This document shows, in pieces, positions 27,682 through 36,261 of a stretch of DNA of 64,000 nt; position 1 is the first letter of the stretch, and each line of letters opens with the position of its first letter. Made by a program: the position numbers and the translations under genes. Source of the stretch: Clostridia bacterium (GTDB taxonomy: Bacteria; Bacillota; Clostridia; Oscillospirales; Feifaniaceae); contig JAFRSP010000036.1 in assembly GCA_017427525.1 (NCBI GenBank), forward strand, positions 1 to 64,000, in the 5' to 3' direction. Below the pieces are notes generated by a model. That model was not told where the DNA came from. It did not search any database and saw only the letters and a program-made list of their open reading frames with translations.

Positions 27682-28845
27682 TTACAAGGCGCTCCAGTCT
27701 CTTTCTTCCATGTGCGCCGCCGCGCGGACACGGGCCGAACGGTCTGCCTCGAGGATATCCTCCAGCGAAGGCTGTTCCACATGTTCCGACTCGTCAAGCA
27801 GCTCTCGGCACAGGGTCTCGATCCCCAGGAAGGGCAGCTTCCCCTTCAAAAACGCGCCCACCGCGACCTCGTTTGCCGCATTGAGCACAGCAGGGGCAAT
27901 CCCACCCTGTGAAAAAGCGCGTTCGCAGAGAGCGAGACAACCGAAAGTCTCCCTGTCGGGATGGGAAAAGGTCAGGGATGCAAGCGAAGAAAAATCGAGC
28001 GACGGAGCGTCAGATGCAAGCCTCTGCGGCCATGTGAGCGCAAGCTGGATGGGGATTTTCATATCCGGCGTGCCAAGCTGGGCTATTACCGAGCGATCTT
28101 CAAATTCCACCATGGAGTGCACCACGCTCTGACGATGGATCAACACTTCGATCTGATCGAGTGCAACTCCAAACAGATGGGCGGCCTCCATAACTTCAAA
28201 CCCCTTGTTCATCAAGGTGGCGCTGTCCACCGTAATTTTTGCCCCCATCTTCCATGAAGGATGGGCAAGCGCCTGCTCCCGCGTGACCCCTGCAAGACTT
28301 TCACGCGAGCGTCCAAAAAAAGGCCCGCCCGAGCAGGTGAGCAAAATACGGCGAACCGGACTTCCCGCCCGCGCCATCAGACATTGAAAAATGGCGGAAT
28401 GCTCGCTGTCGACCGGCAGAAACTGCGCCCCGCAGCGCTCAACCAGCGGCATCACAACGCTCCCCGCCGCAACCAGCACTTCTTTGTTGGCGAGCGCGAT
28501 CCTTGCTCCCCGGCGAATGGCCTCCACGGTGGGCAAAATACCCGCCGCACCCACAATGGAGCTGACCACGATGGGCGCATCCAGTCGGGCGGCCTGCATC
28601 ACGCCCTCTTCTCCCCCCAGCACCTTTACGCCGCTGCCAAACAGACGCAAAGAAAGCTCCCTCGCAACCGCAGGATCTGCCAGCGCGACCAGTTCGGGAT
28701 GAAATGCACGAGCCTGTTTCTCCATCAAGTCAAGGCTGGCATTCGCCGTGAGCGCCCGGACAGGGAAGCCCTGAGCACGGGCGACCTCCAGCGTCTGCCT
28801 GCCGATAGAGCCGGTCGACCCCAATACCGTGAGTTCTGATCGCAT
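27682..28845 (-). CDS. dxr: 1-deoxy-D-xylulose-5-phosphate reductoisomerase
   Basis: Dxr makes MEP from DOXP with NADPH, the first committed isoprenoid step. The 387-residue protein begins with the nucleotide fold LGSTGSIGRQTLEV and has ALANKEVLVAAG, PVDSEHSAIFQ, SCSGGPF-like LLTCSGGPFFG and MGAKITVDSATLMNKG. An AGAGGGGAG site precedes the ATG. It lies directly between cdsA and rseP. Confidence 0.97.
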   Translation of the reverse strand: MRSELTVLGSTGSIGRQTLEVARAQGFPVRALTANASLDLMEKQARAFHPELVALADPAVARELSLRLFGSGVKVLGGEEGVMQAARLDAPIVVSSIVGAAGILPTVEAIRRGARIALANKEVLVAAGSVVMPLVERCGAQFLPVDSEHSAIFQCLMARAGSPVRRILLTCSGGPFFGRSRESLAGVTREQALAHPSWKMGAKITVDSATLMNKGFEVMEAAHLFGVALDQIEVLIHRQSVVHSMVEFEDRSVIAQLGTPDMKIPIQLALTWPQRLASDAPSLDFSSLASLTFSHPDRETFGCLALCERAFSQGGIAPAVLNAANEVAVGAFLKGKLPFLGIETLCRELLDESEHVEQPSLEDILEADRSARVRAAAHMEERDWSAL

Positions 28846-28889
28846 GAACCGTCTCTCCCCTCTCGTGAAAGGCTGTGCAAAATCTCCTC

Positions 28890-29699
28890 CTATCCTTTTT
28901 GAAGGAGGATTCTGGCAAGCAGATAAACCATCGGCCCCACCAGGGCAAAGGAATCGAATCGGTCATACATCCCGCCGTGACCCGGGATCAGGCGGCTGAA
29001 ATCCTTGACCTGAAACTGCCGTTTGACTGCCGAGGCCAGCAGGTCGCCGATCTGGCCCGCAACCGAAATGCAGAGTCCGCAAAGCGCCATGAGCGGAAGG
29101 GAAAACTGCGCCGTTGTCCAGCGATTACAGAGCGCTCCAAAGGCCACACAGGCCAACGCCGTGCAGGCCAGAGAACCGATGCAGCCTTCCACGGTCTTGT
29201 TCGGGGAGACCCCGATCCCCAGCTTGTGCTTTCCGAACAGTTTTCCGCAGAATTGGGCGCAGGTGTCTGCCGACCAAGTCCCGATAAAGGTCAGCACCAG
29301 CAGCCATAGTCCATCCGGAAGCCGCCGCACATAGAGCGGCGCCAAAAAGCAGCTCCCCAGCAGAAGCGGGAAGAACATACAGTATACAATATGCAGCAGG
29401 GCCAGATGATCATAATGAATCAGATACTGCAACAGGCATAAAAGTAAAAACAGATAGCAGAGCAAAACCGGCAGCAGAGCATGCAGCACGGCGGACACCG
29501 GCAGCAGCAATGCCAGCAGCAGCGCTGGCACCATTATGAGACGGGCTTCCTCAAATTGGGAGATATTCAGCGCTTCATAGACGCAGCGCGCCGAAATCGC
29601 TCCTAGCACAAGGGGCAATGCCAGCGTATGGGAATAACAGAGCAGCGGGATGGTAAGACCCACATAGGCCGCTCCCGACCAGAATTTTGCGTTGGCCAA
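28890..29699 (-). CDS. cdsA: Phosphatidate cytidylyltransferase
   Basis: CdsA makes CDP-diacylglycerol, the precursor of phospholipids. The 269-residue integral membrane protein has about seven hydrophobic segments. The C-terminal signature includes SAVKRQFQVKDFSRLIPGHGGMYDR (positions 225-250, key residues K, D, PGHGG, DR). The start codon is TTG, 12 bases after the uppS stop, with GGGGGAAAAGG upstream. Confidence 0.94.
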   Translation of the reverse strand: MANAKFWSGAAYVGLTIPLLCYSHTLALPLVLGAISARCVYEALNISQFEEARLIMVPALLLALLLPVSAVLHALLPVLLCYLFLLLCLLQYLIHYDHLALLHIVYCMFFPLLLGSCFLAPLYVRRLPDGLWLLVLTFIGTWSADTCAQFCGKLFGKHKLGIGVSPNKTVEGCIGSLACTALACVAFGALCNRWTTAQFSLPLMALCGLCISVAGQIGDLLASAVKRQFQVKDFSRLIPGHGGMYDRFDSFALVGPMVYLLARILLQKG

Positions 29700-29711
29700 A
29701 CCTTTTCCCCC

Positions 29712-30458
29712 TTACTTTATTCCGCCGAACCGGCGGTTTCGGCCCTGATAGGACGCAATTGCCCGCAGCAGCTCTTCCGGCGTGAAATCCGGCCAGAGAA
29801 GCTCCGAAAAATACAGCTCGCTGTAGGCGCACTGCCAGAGCAAAAAGCCGGAGATCCGGAATTCTCCTGAGGTGCGGATGATCAGGTCGGGATCCGGCTG
29901 ACCGGCGGTGTAGAGATGCCGCTCCACATCCTCCTGGGTGAGAGGAGCGCCCTTTTCGGCAAAGGCGGCGTTGGCCGCTGTGACCAGCTCGTCCCTTCCC
30001 CCATAATTCACCGCGATGTTTGCCACCAGCGCATTTGGGGATGGGTTCATGCTCTGCACCTCGTCGATCAGACTGCGCAGCTCTCCCTTGAAAGGGGTCA
30101 GATCCCCCAACACCCGAATGCGGATATTCCTCGTCTGCAGTTCCTCTTTTGCCTCCCGCAGATACTCCTGAAAGAGCTGAAAGATGGCGCTGACCTCCTC
30201 TGCCGGGCGCTTCCAGTTTTCGGTTGAAAAGGCGTAGACCGTGAGAACCTTCACGCCGATCTCCTGACAGAATGAGGCGATTTCCCGAAATTTCTGCGCG
30301 CCCTCTCTGTGTCCCATGGTTCTGGGAAGCCCGCGGGACGTAGCCCATCTTCCGTTTCCATCCATAATAATGGCAATATGAGCCGGAATTCGGCTCATAT
30401 CAACCTGCGGCGCGACAGGGCGTTCTTCTGTCGGCTTCTCTTTGTTTTTTCCTAACAT
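29712..30458 (-). CDS. uppS: Isoprenyl transferase (undecaprenyl diphosphate synthase)
   Basis: UppS condenses isoprenyl units to make the C55 carrier for cell-wall synthesis. The 248-residue protein has IAIIMDGNGRWA near residue 28, with the catalytic Asp, then LTVYAFSTENWKRP. The C-terminal pair DLIIRTSGEFRISGFLLWQ binds pyrophosphate. It has a short hydrophilic N-terminal extension of about 20 residues. It lies between frr and cdsA. Confidence 0.97.
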   Translation of the reverse strand: MLGKNKEKPTEERPVAPQVDMSRIPAHIAIIMDGNGRWATSRGLPRTMGHREGAQKFREIASFCQEIGVKVLTVYAFSTENWKRPAEEVSAIFQLFQEYLREAKEELQTRNIRIRVLGDLTPFKGELRSLIDEVQSMNPSPNALVANIAVNYGGRDELVTAANAAFAEKGAPLTQEDVERHLYTAGQPDPDLIIRTSGEFRISGFLLWQCAYSELYFSELLWPDFTPEELLRAIASYQGRNRRFGGIK

Positions 30459-30524
30459 GATCGAATCCTTCCCGTATGTACGGCAATAACAGGCAGCCTA
30501 TGGGTCACGCCCTGAGGTTGCGCA

Positions 30525-31079
30525 TTAAACCTCAAGGATTTCCTTTTCCTTGGCGGCGCTGACCTCGTCGATCTTTTTCACCATTTTATCGGTGAGCTCC
30601 TGCAGCTCCTTCTCGGCGTCTTTGAGGTCGTCTTCCGTGATCTCGCTCTTCTTCTGACGCTTCTTAAAGGTATCGATCGCATCCCGCCGAATATTGCGAA
30701 TCGCGACCTTGCTGTCTTCTGCCAGCTTTTTCACCTGCTTTGCCAGCTCCTTGCGGCGCTCTTCGGTCAGAGGCGGGAAAACCAGACGGATCGATCTTCC
30801 GTCGTTCTGCGGGTTGATCCCGATGTCGGACGTGAGAATGGCCTTTTCGATCGACTTGAGGGTTGAGGCATCGTAGGGGCTGATGGTCAGCGTTCTGGCC
30901 TCTGTGACAGACAGAGAGGCAAGCTGATTGATGGGCGTGGCAACGCCGTAATAGTCAACCGAAAGCCGATCCAAAACTGCAGGATTGGCGCGTCCGGCAC
31001 GCAGGGATTTGTACTCAGTTTCCAAAACCGAGATGGCCTTACTCATTCTGTCTTCGTAGTCGCGGTACATCTCTTTCAT
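30525..31079 (-). CDS. frr: Ribosome recycling factor
   Basis: RRF splits post-termination ribosomes together with EF-G. The 184-residue protein matches the family end to end, with LRAGRANPAVLDRLSVDYYG, LTISPYD, GINPQNDGRSIRLVFPPLTEERR and the helical C-terminus. It follows pyrH by 66 bases, the standard pyrH-frr order. Confidence 0.98.
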   Translation of the reverse strand: MKEMYRDYEDRMSKAISVLETEYKSLRAGRANPAVLDRLSVDYYGVATPINQLASLSVTEARTLTISPYDASTLKSIEKAILTSDIGINPQNDGRSIRLVFPPLTEERRKELAKQVKKLAEDSKVAIRNIRRDAIDTFKKRQKKSEITEDDLKDAEKELQELTDKMVKKIDEVSAAKEKEILEV

Positions 31080-31145
31080 ATTGTTCCCTCCATACTTTCG
31101 TCATGACGACGTCATGATGCTTTGAACCCTCCTGGGGGGCAGTCT

Positions 31146-31859
31146 TTACCCGGTCACCACGCTGCCGATCGGCTCTCCGCACACCACCTTCATCAGGTTG
31201 TCAAGCGGGCTCATGGCAAACACGCGAATCGTAATATGGTTGTCCATGCAGAGCGCCATCGCGGTGGCGTCCATCACACCGAGGCGGCGATAAAGCGCCT
31301 CGGTGCAGGTGATCTCCGGCAGAAAGACGGCAGAACTGTCTTTCTTGGGATCGGCGGTGTAGACTCCGTCGATGGTCTTTGCCATTAAGATAGCGTCGAC
31401 CTGGAGTTCCGCAGCACGCAGAGCTGCTCCCGAATCCGTGGTGAAAAACGGATGCCCTGTTCCTCCTGCAAGCACGGCCACGCCGCCCTCATTCAGGATC
31501 CGCTCCGCTTCCACCACGGTGTAGCGCCGCCCCACCGGACCGACTTCAAACGCTGTCAGCAAGACGGCCTGAACTCCCTGCCGGATCAGCGCATCCTCGA
31601 GCGCAAGCCCGTTGATGATGGTTGCCATCATGCCGGACTGATCCGCGCGGGTGCGATCCATTTCAGGAACCGTCCTCCCTCTCCAGATATTTCCGCCGCC
31701 GCAAACCACGGCCACCTGTACGCCGAGCTTTGTTATCTGCGCGATTTTTTCACACAGCGCCGTCAAAAAAGACCCGTCGATGCAGCGGCCATCCTGCGCA
31801 TTGTTGCTCAGGGCCTCTCCGCTGAGCTTCAGCAGAATTCGCTTGTACGCAGGCTGCAA
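31146..31859 (-). CDS. pyrH: UMP kinase
   Basis: PyrH phosphorylates UMP to UDP. The 237-residue protein has KRILLKLSGEAL at the N-terminus, VVCGGGNIWRG, GGTGHPFFTTDSGAALRA and a DAILMAKTIDGVYTADP segment. The start is a TTG at 31857-31859, chosen because AGAGGTGG lies eight bases upstream and the protein then has the family length; no ATG fits. It is the first gene of the eight-gene operon that ends with polC, and a clear promoter lies 37 bases upstream. Confidence 0.96.
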   Translation of the reverse strand: MQPAYKRILLKLSGEALSNNAQDGRCIDGSFLTALCEKIAQITKLGVQVAVVCGGGNIWRGRTVPEMDRTRADQSGMMATIINGLALEDALIRQGVQAVLLTAFEVGPVGRRYTVVEAERILNEGGVAVLAGGTGHPFFTTDSGAALRAAELQVDAILMAKTIDGVYTADPKKDSSAVFLPEITCTEALYRRLGVMDATAMALCMDNHITIRVFAMSPLDNLMKVVCGEPIGSVVTG

Positions 31860-31895
31860 GAGAACCACCTCTTTTATTGTTTTTTGACTCAGCTT

Positions 31896-31925
31896 ATTAT
31901 ACACTACCCTGCGCTTTCGTTTCAA
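31896..31925 (-). promoter_or_regulatory. Sigma-A promoter of the pyrH-polC operon
   Basis: TTGAAA (31920-31925) and TATAAT (31896-31901) on the minus strand are 18 bases apart. It lies directly upstream of pyrH and is the only strong promoter I see for the eight-gene run. Confidence 0.8.
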
Positions 31926-32324
31926 GCCATATTCGAAAACACTCGCCGAATTTTCGCCGCAAAGAGACGGCGGCGGTCTGCCCGTTCTCTCTTCATGCAA
32001 GCAGGGGCATCCCTCTCTTTGCAGGAGCTTTTCTGTTCCCGCGGTCTGCTGTGTTGCCACTTTGCCGTGCTGCCCGCCAAGCCTTACCATGATCTGCCGG
32101 ATTGCTTTCGTGTATTTATTCGATTCTTTGTTTTTCCCGCATTCCGTATCTCACGGGGTACTTTATCTCTGAATCAAACCTTTCTCAAACCCTTTCTTCT
32201 CAACTCATTTGCCGTTTTCACGGCGCACATGCTTCCCGCTGTGTAACTTGCACAATCCGCTTTCCTCTCACACCTGCAAAAATAGAGTATTGTGCCAAAG
32301 CTAAAATAAATATTTATTCTTCTA
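31926..32324. other. Intergenic region between divergent pyrH and OCD operons
   Basis: Apart from the two promoters that flank it, I see no gene, clear repeat or RNA here. Reading frames that cross it lack ribosome sites and overlap pyrH. Confidence 0.5.
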
Positions 32325-32353
32325 TTGACACATGATTCAAATAAATATACAAT
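32325..32353 (+). promoter_or_regulatory. Sigma-A promoter of the ornithine cyclodeaminase-family gene
   Basis: TTGACA (32325-32330) and TACAAT (32348-32353) are 17 bases apart in an AT-rich stretch. The leader before the start codon would be about 135 bases. Confidence 0.8.
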
Positions 32354-32494
32354 TAGTTCGTCAGATTTCTTAGGTCCGCTGCTGATGCTGAGCAGGTTCC
32401 GTATTTTTCGCCGGAAGCCCGCCGCGCACGCTTTGGAAAAGACGGTCTGCAAATATAAACGATTTTGATTACAAATCATTGGAGGAATCATCCC

Positions 32495-33526
32495 ATGCTT
32501 CACACCACAAACCCAGAGATTTTGCTGCTAAAACAGGAGGACGTCGTCAAGGCCGGTCTGCTTGATATGAAGCAGATCCTTGCCGTCACCGAGAAGACCT
32601 ATTCCATGCTGGGGAAGGGGCAAATTCAGAACCCCCCTAAAACCAACACCAGCATTCCTGAAAAGACGAATTGGCAGTCCTTCTTCAACGCCATGCCCAG
32701 CCACATCGCCGGAGACGTGAATATCGCCGGAATCAAATGGGCGGCCGAGGCCAAGAAGAACGCCTCGATCCCCGGTATCCCCTACGGAATCGATATCACA
32801 ATCCTGAGCGACCCGGAAACGGTGCTCCCCTTCTGCATTCTGGACGGAACGCTGATTACCGCCATGAGAACCTCGGCTGTGGGCGGACTGATGGCAAAGT
32901 ATGCCGCTCCCTCCAATGCCGACACCGCGGCCCTGATCGGCGCCGGCGTGATCGGCCGCACCATGGTCTCTGCCGTTCATGAGGCTCTGCCCCAGATCAA
33001 GACCATGTATCTCACCGATCTCGACCTCTCCAAAGCAGAGGAAATCGCCGCTGAATACGGCGACAGCCTCGGCGTGAAGATTATCCCCACCACCGATTCC
33101 AAGGGTGCGGCGCTGAAGTCTCAGCTCATCGTCGGCGAGACCACCGCCCGTGAGCCCATTATGGACAGCTCTTGGCTGACCCCCGGCTGCGCCATTGTTT
33201 CCATGCATCCGAGTGAAATGGCGGAAGACCTCTTCCTGTCTGCTGAGGCGATTTCCGTGGACTACTGGAAGCAGATGAAAGAACACATGAATCCCCTTGT
33301 AAAGCTGGTTAGCGAGGGTGCCATCAAGGAGGACAGCCTCATCGATCTGAGCGAGTTGGTGCTTGGGACGAAGAAACTGCGAACCTCGGACGATCAATAT
33401 GTTACCGCCTGCTCCATGGGTCTTGGCGCACTCGATATCATGATTGCCTATCAGATGTTTGAAAATGCGACAAAGATGGGGATTGGAACAAAATTCAATC
33501 TCTGGGATAAGCCTCTTTGGGAATGA
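32495..33526 (+). CDS. Ornithine cyclodeaminase/mu-crystallin family protein
   Basis: The 343-residue protein belongs to the NAD(P)-binding family that includes ornithine cyclodeaminase, alanine dehydrogenase of archaea and ketimine reductases. It has FFNAMPSHI near residue 65, GIKWAAEAKKN, TAMRTSAVGGLMAKYAAP, and the dinucleotide motif LIGAGVIGRTM near residue 147. The true substrate cannot be fixed from sequence. A GGAGG precedes the ATG. It is followed by an amino-acid-binding lipoprotein gene, so a role in amino-acid use is likely. Confidence 0.85.
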   Translation: MLHTTNPEILLLKQEDVVKAGLLDMKQILAVTEKTYSMLGKGQIQNPPKTNTSIPEKTNWQSFFNAMPSHIAGDVNIAGIKWAAEAKKNASIPGIPYGIDITILSDPETVLPFCILDGTLITAMRTSAVGGLMAKYAAPSNADTAALIGAGVIGRTMVSAVHEALPQIKTMYLTDLDLSKAEEIAAEYGDSLGVKIIPTTDSKGAALKSQLIVGETTAREPIMDSSWLTPGCAIVSMHPSEMAEDLFLSAEAISVDYWKQMKEHMNPLVKLVSEGAIKEDSLIDLSELVLGTKKLRTSDDQYVTACSMGLGALDIMIAYQMFENATKMGIGTKFNLWDKPLWE

Positions 33527-33623
33527 TTTTATCCAAACCGCAAGGATTGCGGATAAATAAAGCTACAAATTCAATTACTCAAATCTCAAATCAAAGAAGA
33601 AGTCTGAAATGGAGGATTTCGTC

Positions 33624-34430
33624 ATGAAAAAGACTCTGGCGCTTGTACTCTCTCTTCTGCTTCTCTTCAGTCTTGCCGCATGCAGCAGCAAAACGGAAGA
33701 ACCCAAAAGCAAACTGGATCAGATCAAAGAAGCCGGTGAACTGGTTCTCGGAACCTCTGCCGACTATCCGCCTGCTGAATTCCATGTGATGGAAAACGGA
33801 GAAGACAAGATCATCGGATACGATATCACCCTGGCACAGTATATTGCCGACGATCTGGGCGTAGATCTCAAGGTAGTCGATATGGCTTTCGACGGCCTCT
33901 GCATCAGCCTCTCCAAGGGAGAGTTCGATCTCGTGATCTCCGGCATGAGCATGACCGAAGAGAGACTGAAGTCTGTTGACTTCACGGTTCCCTATTATCA
34001 TGGGGAACAGGTCATTCTGGTTCGCACCGAGGATGCCGACCTCTACAACACAACCGCAGATCTCGCCGGCAAGAAGGTCGCCGTTCAGAGCGGTACCATT
34101 CAGGTTCCGGTCGCCAACGAGCTCTTCGGTGAAGAGAATGTTGTCACCCTTGTGAAGAATCAGGACATCATTCTGGAACTGCAAAACAAGAAGGTCGACG
34201 TGGCCTACATCGACAAAATGCCCTCCCTGGCATTTGCCTCGGCCAACAGCGATATCATGGTGAAGGACGTCGGTATCGTCATCGATAACGAGGGGCAGTC
34301 CATCGCCGTTCAGAAGGGCAACGAGGAATTCTTGGAATACCTCAACGGAATCGTAACCAAGCTGCTGGAGGACGGCTCCATCGATCAGTTTATTGCAGAC
34401 GCGCAGACGATTGCCGGCGTTGATGAATAA
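33624..34430 (+). CDS. Amino-acid ABC transporter substrate-binding lipoprotein
   Basis: The 268-residue protein has a lipoprotein signal peptide with lipobox LAAC (cleavage before Cys18) and the periplasmic-binding-protein family 3 fold. Visible motifs are LVLGTSADYPPAEFH, IIGYDITLAQYIADDLG, and MSMTEERLKSVDFTVPYY. It should bind a polar amino acid at the outer face of the membrane. The start was set at the ATG after GGAGGATTT. No permease or ATPase gene adjoins it; terminators follow directly. Together with the upstream OCD-family gene it may form a small amino-acid unit. Confidence 0.88.
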   Translation: MKKTLALVLSLLLLFSLAACSSKTEEPKSKLDQIKEAGELVLGTSADYPPAEFHVMENGEDKIIGYDITLAQYIADDLGVDLKVVDMAFDGLCISLSKGEFDLVISGMSMTEERLKSVDFTVPYYHGEQVILVRTEDADLYNTTADLAGKKVAVQSGTIQVPVANELFGEENVVTLVKNQDIILELQNKKVDVAYIDKMPSLAFASANSDIMVKDVGIVIDNEGQSIAVQKGNEEFLEYLNGIVTKLLEDGSIDQFIADAQTIAGVDE

Positions 34431-34460
34431 GCTTTCTTTCTTCCCCTTTATACACCATAC

Positions 34461-34497
34461 ACAAAGGGCGCCATTCTTTGCGAATGGCGCCCTTTGC
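34461..34497 (+). terminator. Terminator of the substrate-binding protein gene
   Basis: AAAGGGCGCCATTC and its complement (34463-34476 and 34482-34495) form a perfect 14-pair stem with a five-base loop, 33 bases past the stop codon. Confidence 0.8.
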
Positions 34498-34525
34498 CTC
34501 TTTGATCCACCTTTTGTCCAAATCC

Positions 34526-34568
34526 AAAAAGGAAGCGGGTTGCTAAATCAATCCGCTTCCTTTTTCTT
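34526..34568 (+). terminator. Second, tandem terminator
   Basis: AAAAAGGAAGCGGGTTG and CAATCCGCTTCCTTTTT form a 17-pair stem (one G:U) with a six-base loop, followed by CTTC. It is unrelated in sequence to the terminator 30 bases upstream and may stop transcription in either direction. Confidence 0.8.
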
Positions 34569-34796
34569 CATTCCACGTGGCACGCTCTGACAACAGGCAG
34601 ATGCTTGTGCAACGTCCTCTTTTTCCCATTTCCACAGGTCACGCTCTGCTTTCGTCTCTCGTCGGCTTTGATCCCTTTCAGATATGTAAAGCTTATGAGT
34701 TATCCGCGCTTTCCCAGCACCCCTGCAGTGCGAAATTGCGAAGATACCCTGCCCGCCTTATACAAGAATCGGAACTGTGACGATCTTACAACGCAA
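34569..34796. other. Intergenic stretch between terminators
   Basis: I see no gene, promoter or repeat that I can support in this stretch between the tandem terminators and the mltG terminator. Confidence 0.5.
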
Positions 34797-34798
34797 CA

Positions 34799-34827
34799 GC
34801 GCCGGCCCGCTTTCTGAGGGCCGGCGC
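34799..34827 (-). terminator. GC-rich terminator hairpin of mltG
   Basis: GCGCCGGCCC and its complement form a perfect ten-pair stem with a nine-base loop, 48 bases past the mltG stop on the minus strand. No T run follows, so efficiency is uncertain. Confidence 0.6.
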
Positions 34828-34874
34828 ATGCAAATTAAGCGAAGGCCTTGTCTCCTTTTGATCTCGCAAAAGTT

Positions 34875-36026
34875 TTATCCCGCAACTGCTCCGGTACCCC
34901 TCGAGGAATTTGCCTGACGTACCGCCGCATTGTGCTCTTCCAGGGTTTTGGAGAAAACATGCTCTCCCGTGGCAGAGACCACAAAGAAGTAGTAGTCGGT
35001 CGTCTCGGGATAGAGCGCCGCCTTGATCGAAGCAAGGCCCGGCGAAGCAATCGGCCCGATTGGCAATCCCTCATGGAGATAGGTGTTGTACGGGCTTTCA
35101 ATGCGCACATCGGCATAGGTGAGAACCGGCTTGCGCTCCTTGAGAATATACTGCACCGTGGCGCAAGACTGCAGCAGCGGGTATTGCTTGCTGTTCAGCC
35201 TGTTGTGGAAGACGGAAGACACCGTAGCGCGATCCTCATCGCTTGCTGCCTCCCGCTCGATGATCGATGCCAGCGTGACCACCTCGTCGAGACTCATGCC
35301 GATCTCCGACGCACGCTTCCGCAGGTCGTCGCTGAATTTGGCATTGAAGTTGTCGAGCATCTTGGCAAGCACCGTATCGGCATCGGAATCCTCAAAGAAC
35401 TCATAGGTGTCGGGGAAGAGATATCCCTCCAGACGATTCGGACGCTGGGGAAGGTCTTTTAAAAAGTCGTAGTCGAACTCATGGTTCTCCACCGCATCCC
35501 ACAGGTCTTCCGACGAGCAGACGTTGTTTTTATCGAGCGTTTCAATGATCTCCCGCAGCTCTCTCCCCTCGGGAATCGTGATCCGCACAGTCTGGCGGAA
35601 GGTGGCAGTCTTTTGCAGATTGGTCACAAGCTCAAGGTAATCCATATCCGTGTTGAGCGTATAGGTCCCATACTGGAAGTTGTTGGCGTTTCCGGTCAGC
35701 TTCGCAAACAGCACGAATGCCCAGCGATGCTTGATCAGACCCGATTCCTTCAGTTCCCCGGCAATGGTGCCGACCGTGGAGCCCCGCTCGATTCTCACAT
35801 TCAGCTCGCTGCTCGGCTTCATAAGTGCAAGCGCGTCGTTGGCAACGTTGAGTGCGAAAAAGGCCAACAAAATCGCCGAGGTGATCACCAGCATGGCATA
35901 GAGAAACGTGCGGGTAAAGAGCTGCTTTTTGTGTTTCTGCGTACGGCTTGCGAGCCGTGCCGCCGCCTTCTGTCGTTCGATTTTATCAAATTGCAGGGTA
36001 TCCCCGCCCTTATCTTGCTGTGGCAT
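34875..36026 (-). CDS. mltG: Endolytic transglycosylase MltG
   Basis: MltG cuts nascent peptidoglycan glycan strands near the membrane. The 383-residue protein has a basic cytoplasmic N-terminus, one membrane segment near residues 43-65, a LysM-like region and the catalytic YceG domain. Family motifs seen are NRLEGYLFPDTYEF, LASIIEREA (with the catalytic Glu), VFHNRL and GLPIGPIASPGLASI. The start follows AAAGGAG. Confidence 0.94.
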   Translation of the reverse strand: MPQQDKGGDTLQFDKIERQKAAARLASRTQKHKKQLFTRTFLYAMLVITSAILLAFFALNVANDALALMKPSSELNVRIERGSTVGTIAGELKESGLIKHRWAFVLFAKLTGNANNFQYGTYTLNTDMDYLELVTNLQKTATFRQTVRITIPEGRELREIIETLDKNNVCSSEDLWDAVENHEFDYDFLKDLPQRPNRLEGYLFPDTYEFFEDSDADTVLAKMLDNFNAKFSDDLRKRASEIGMSLDEVVTLASIIEREAASDEDRATVSSVFHNRLNSKQYPLLQSCATVQYILKERKPVLTYADVRIESPYNTYLHEGLPIGPIASPGLASIKAALYPETTDYYFFVVSATGEHVFSKTLEEHNAAVRQANSSRGTGAVAG

Positions 36027-36120
36027 GGCAAACTTCTCTCCTTTGGACTTCTAAAACAGGAACACATTGCGCCCTATCGCATAGGATATAGCACACATAC
36101 TTGAGTGAGGTGATTTGACC

Positions 36121-36207
36121 GTGTGTTTTGGGAATGGCTTTGACAACGATTGTCTGCTCTGGATTCTCATCATCTTTCTGATTCTCTCCTGCTGTTGCGA
36201 CGACTGA
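36121..36207 (+). CDS. 28-residue Cys-rich hydrophobic peptide
   Basis: A GTG start with AGGTGATT eight bases upstream opens a 28-codon frame. The peptide has a polar GNGFDND segment, a single hydrophobic stretch LLWILIIFLIL and a tail SCCCDD. Tiny proteins of this pattern (Gly/Asn/Asp head, Trp-Ile-rich membrane helix, Cys cluster end) recur in Clostridia; their function is unknown. A terminator follows 24 bases after the stop, so it is a compact single-gene unit divergent from mltG. Confidence 0.6.
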   Translation: MCFGNGFDNDCLLWILIIFLILSCCCDD

Positions 36208-36230
36208 TCGCATCGCACAGCCACTCCGGC

Positions 36231-36256
36231 AAAGCGGCCCATAGGGCCGCTTTTCT
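36231..36256. terminator. Bidirectional terminator
   Basis: AAAGCGGCCC, an ATA loop and GGGCCGCTTT form a ten-pair stem, with TTCTC after it on the plus strand. It can end the small peptide gene (plus) and the cyclo-ligase gene (minus). Confidence 0.8.
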
Positions 36257-36261
36257 CTCCC

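Noticed and set aside
31452-32246. Long plus-strand open frame opposite pyrH
   Set aside because: It lies antisense to pyrH across most of its length, has no ribosome site and encodes no recognisable protein; high-GC codon bias makes such antisense frames common here.
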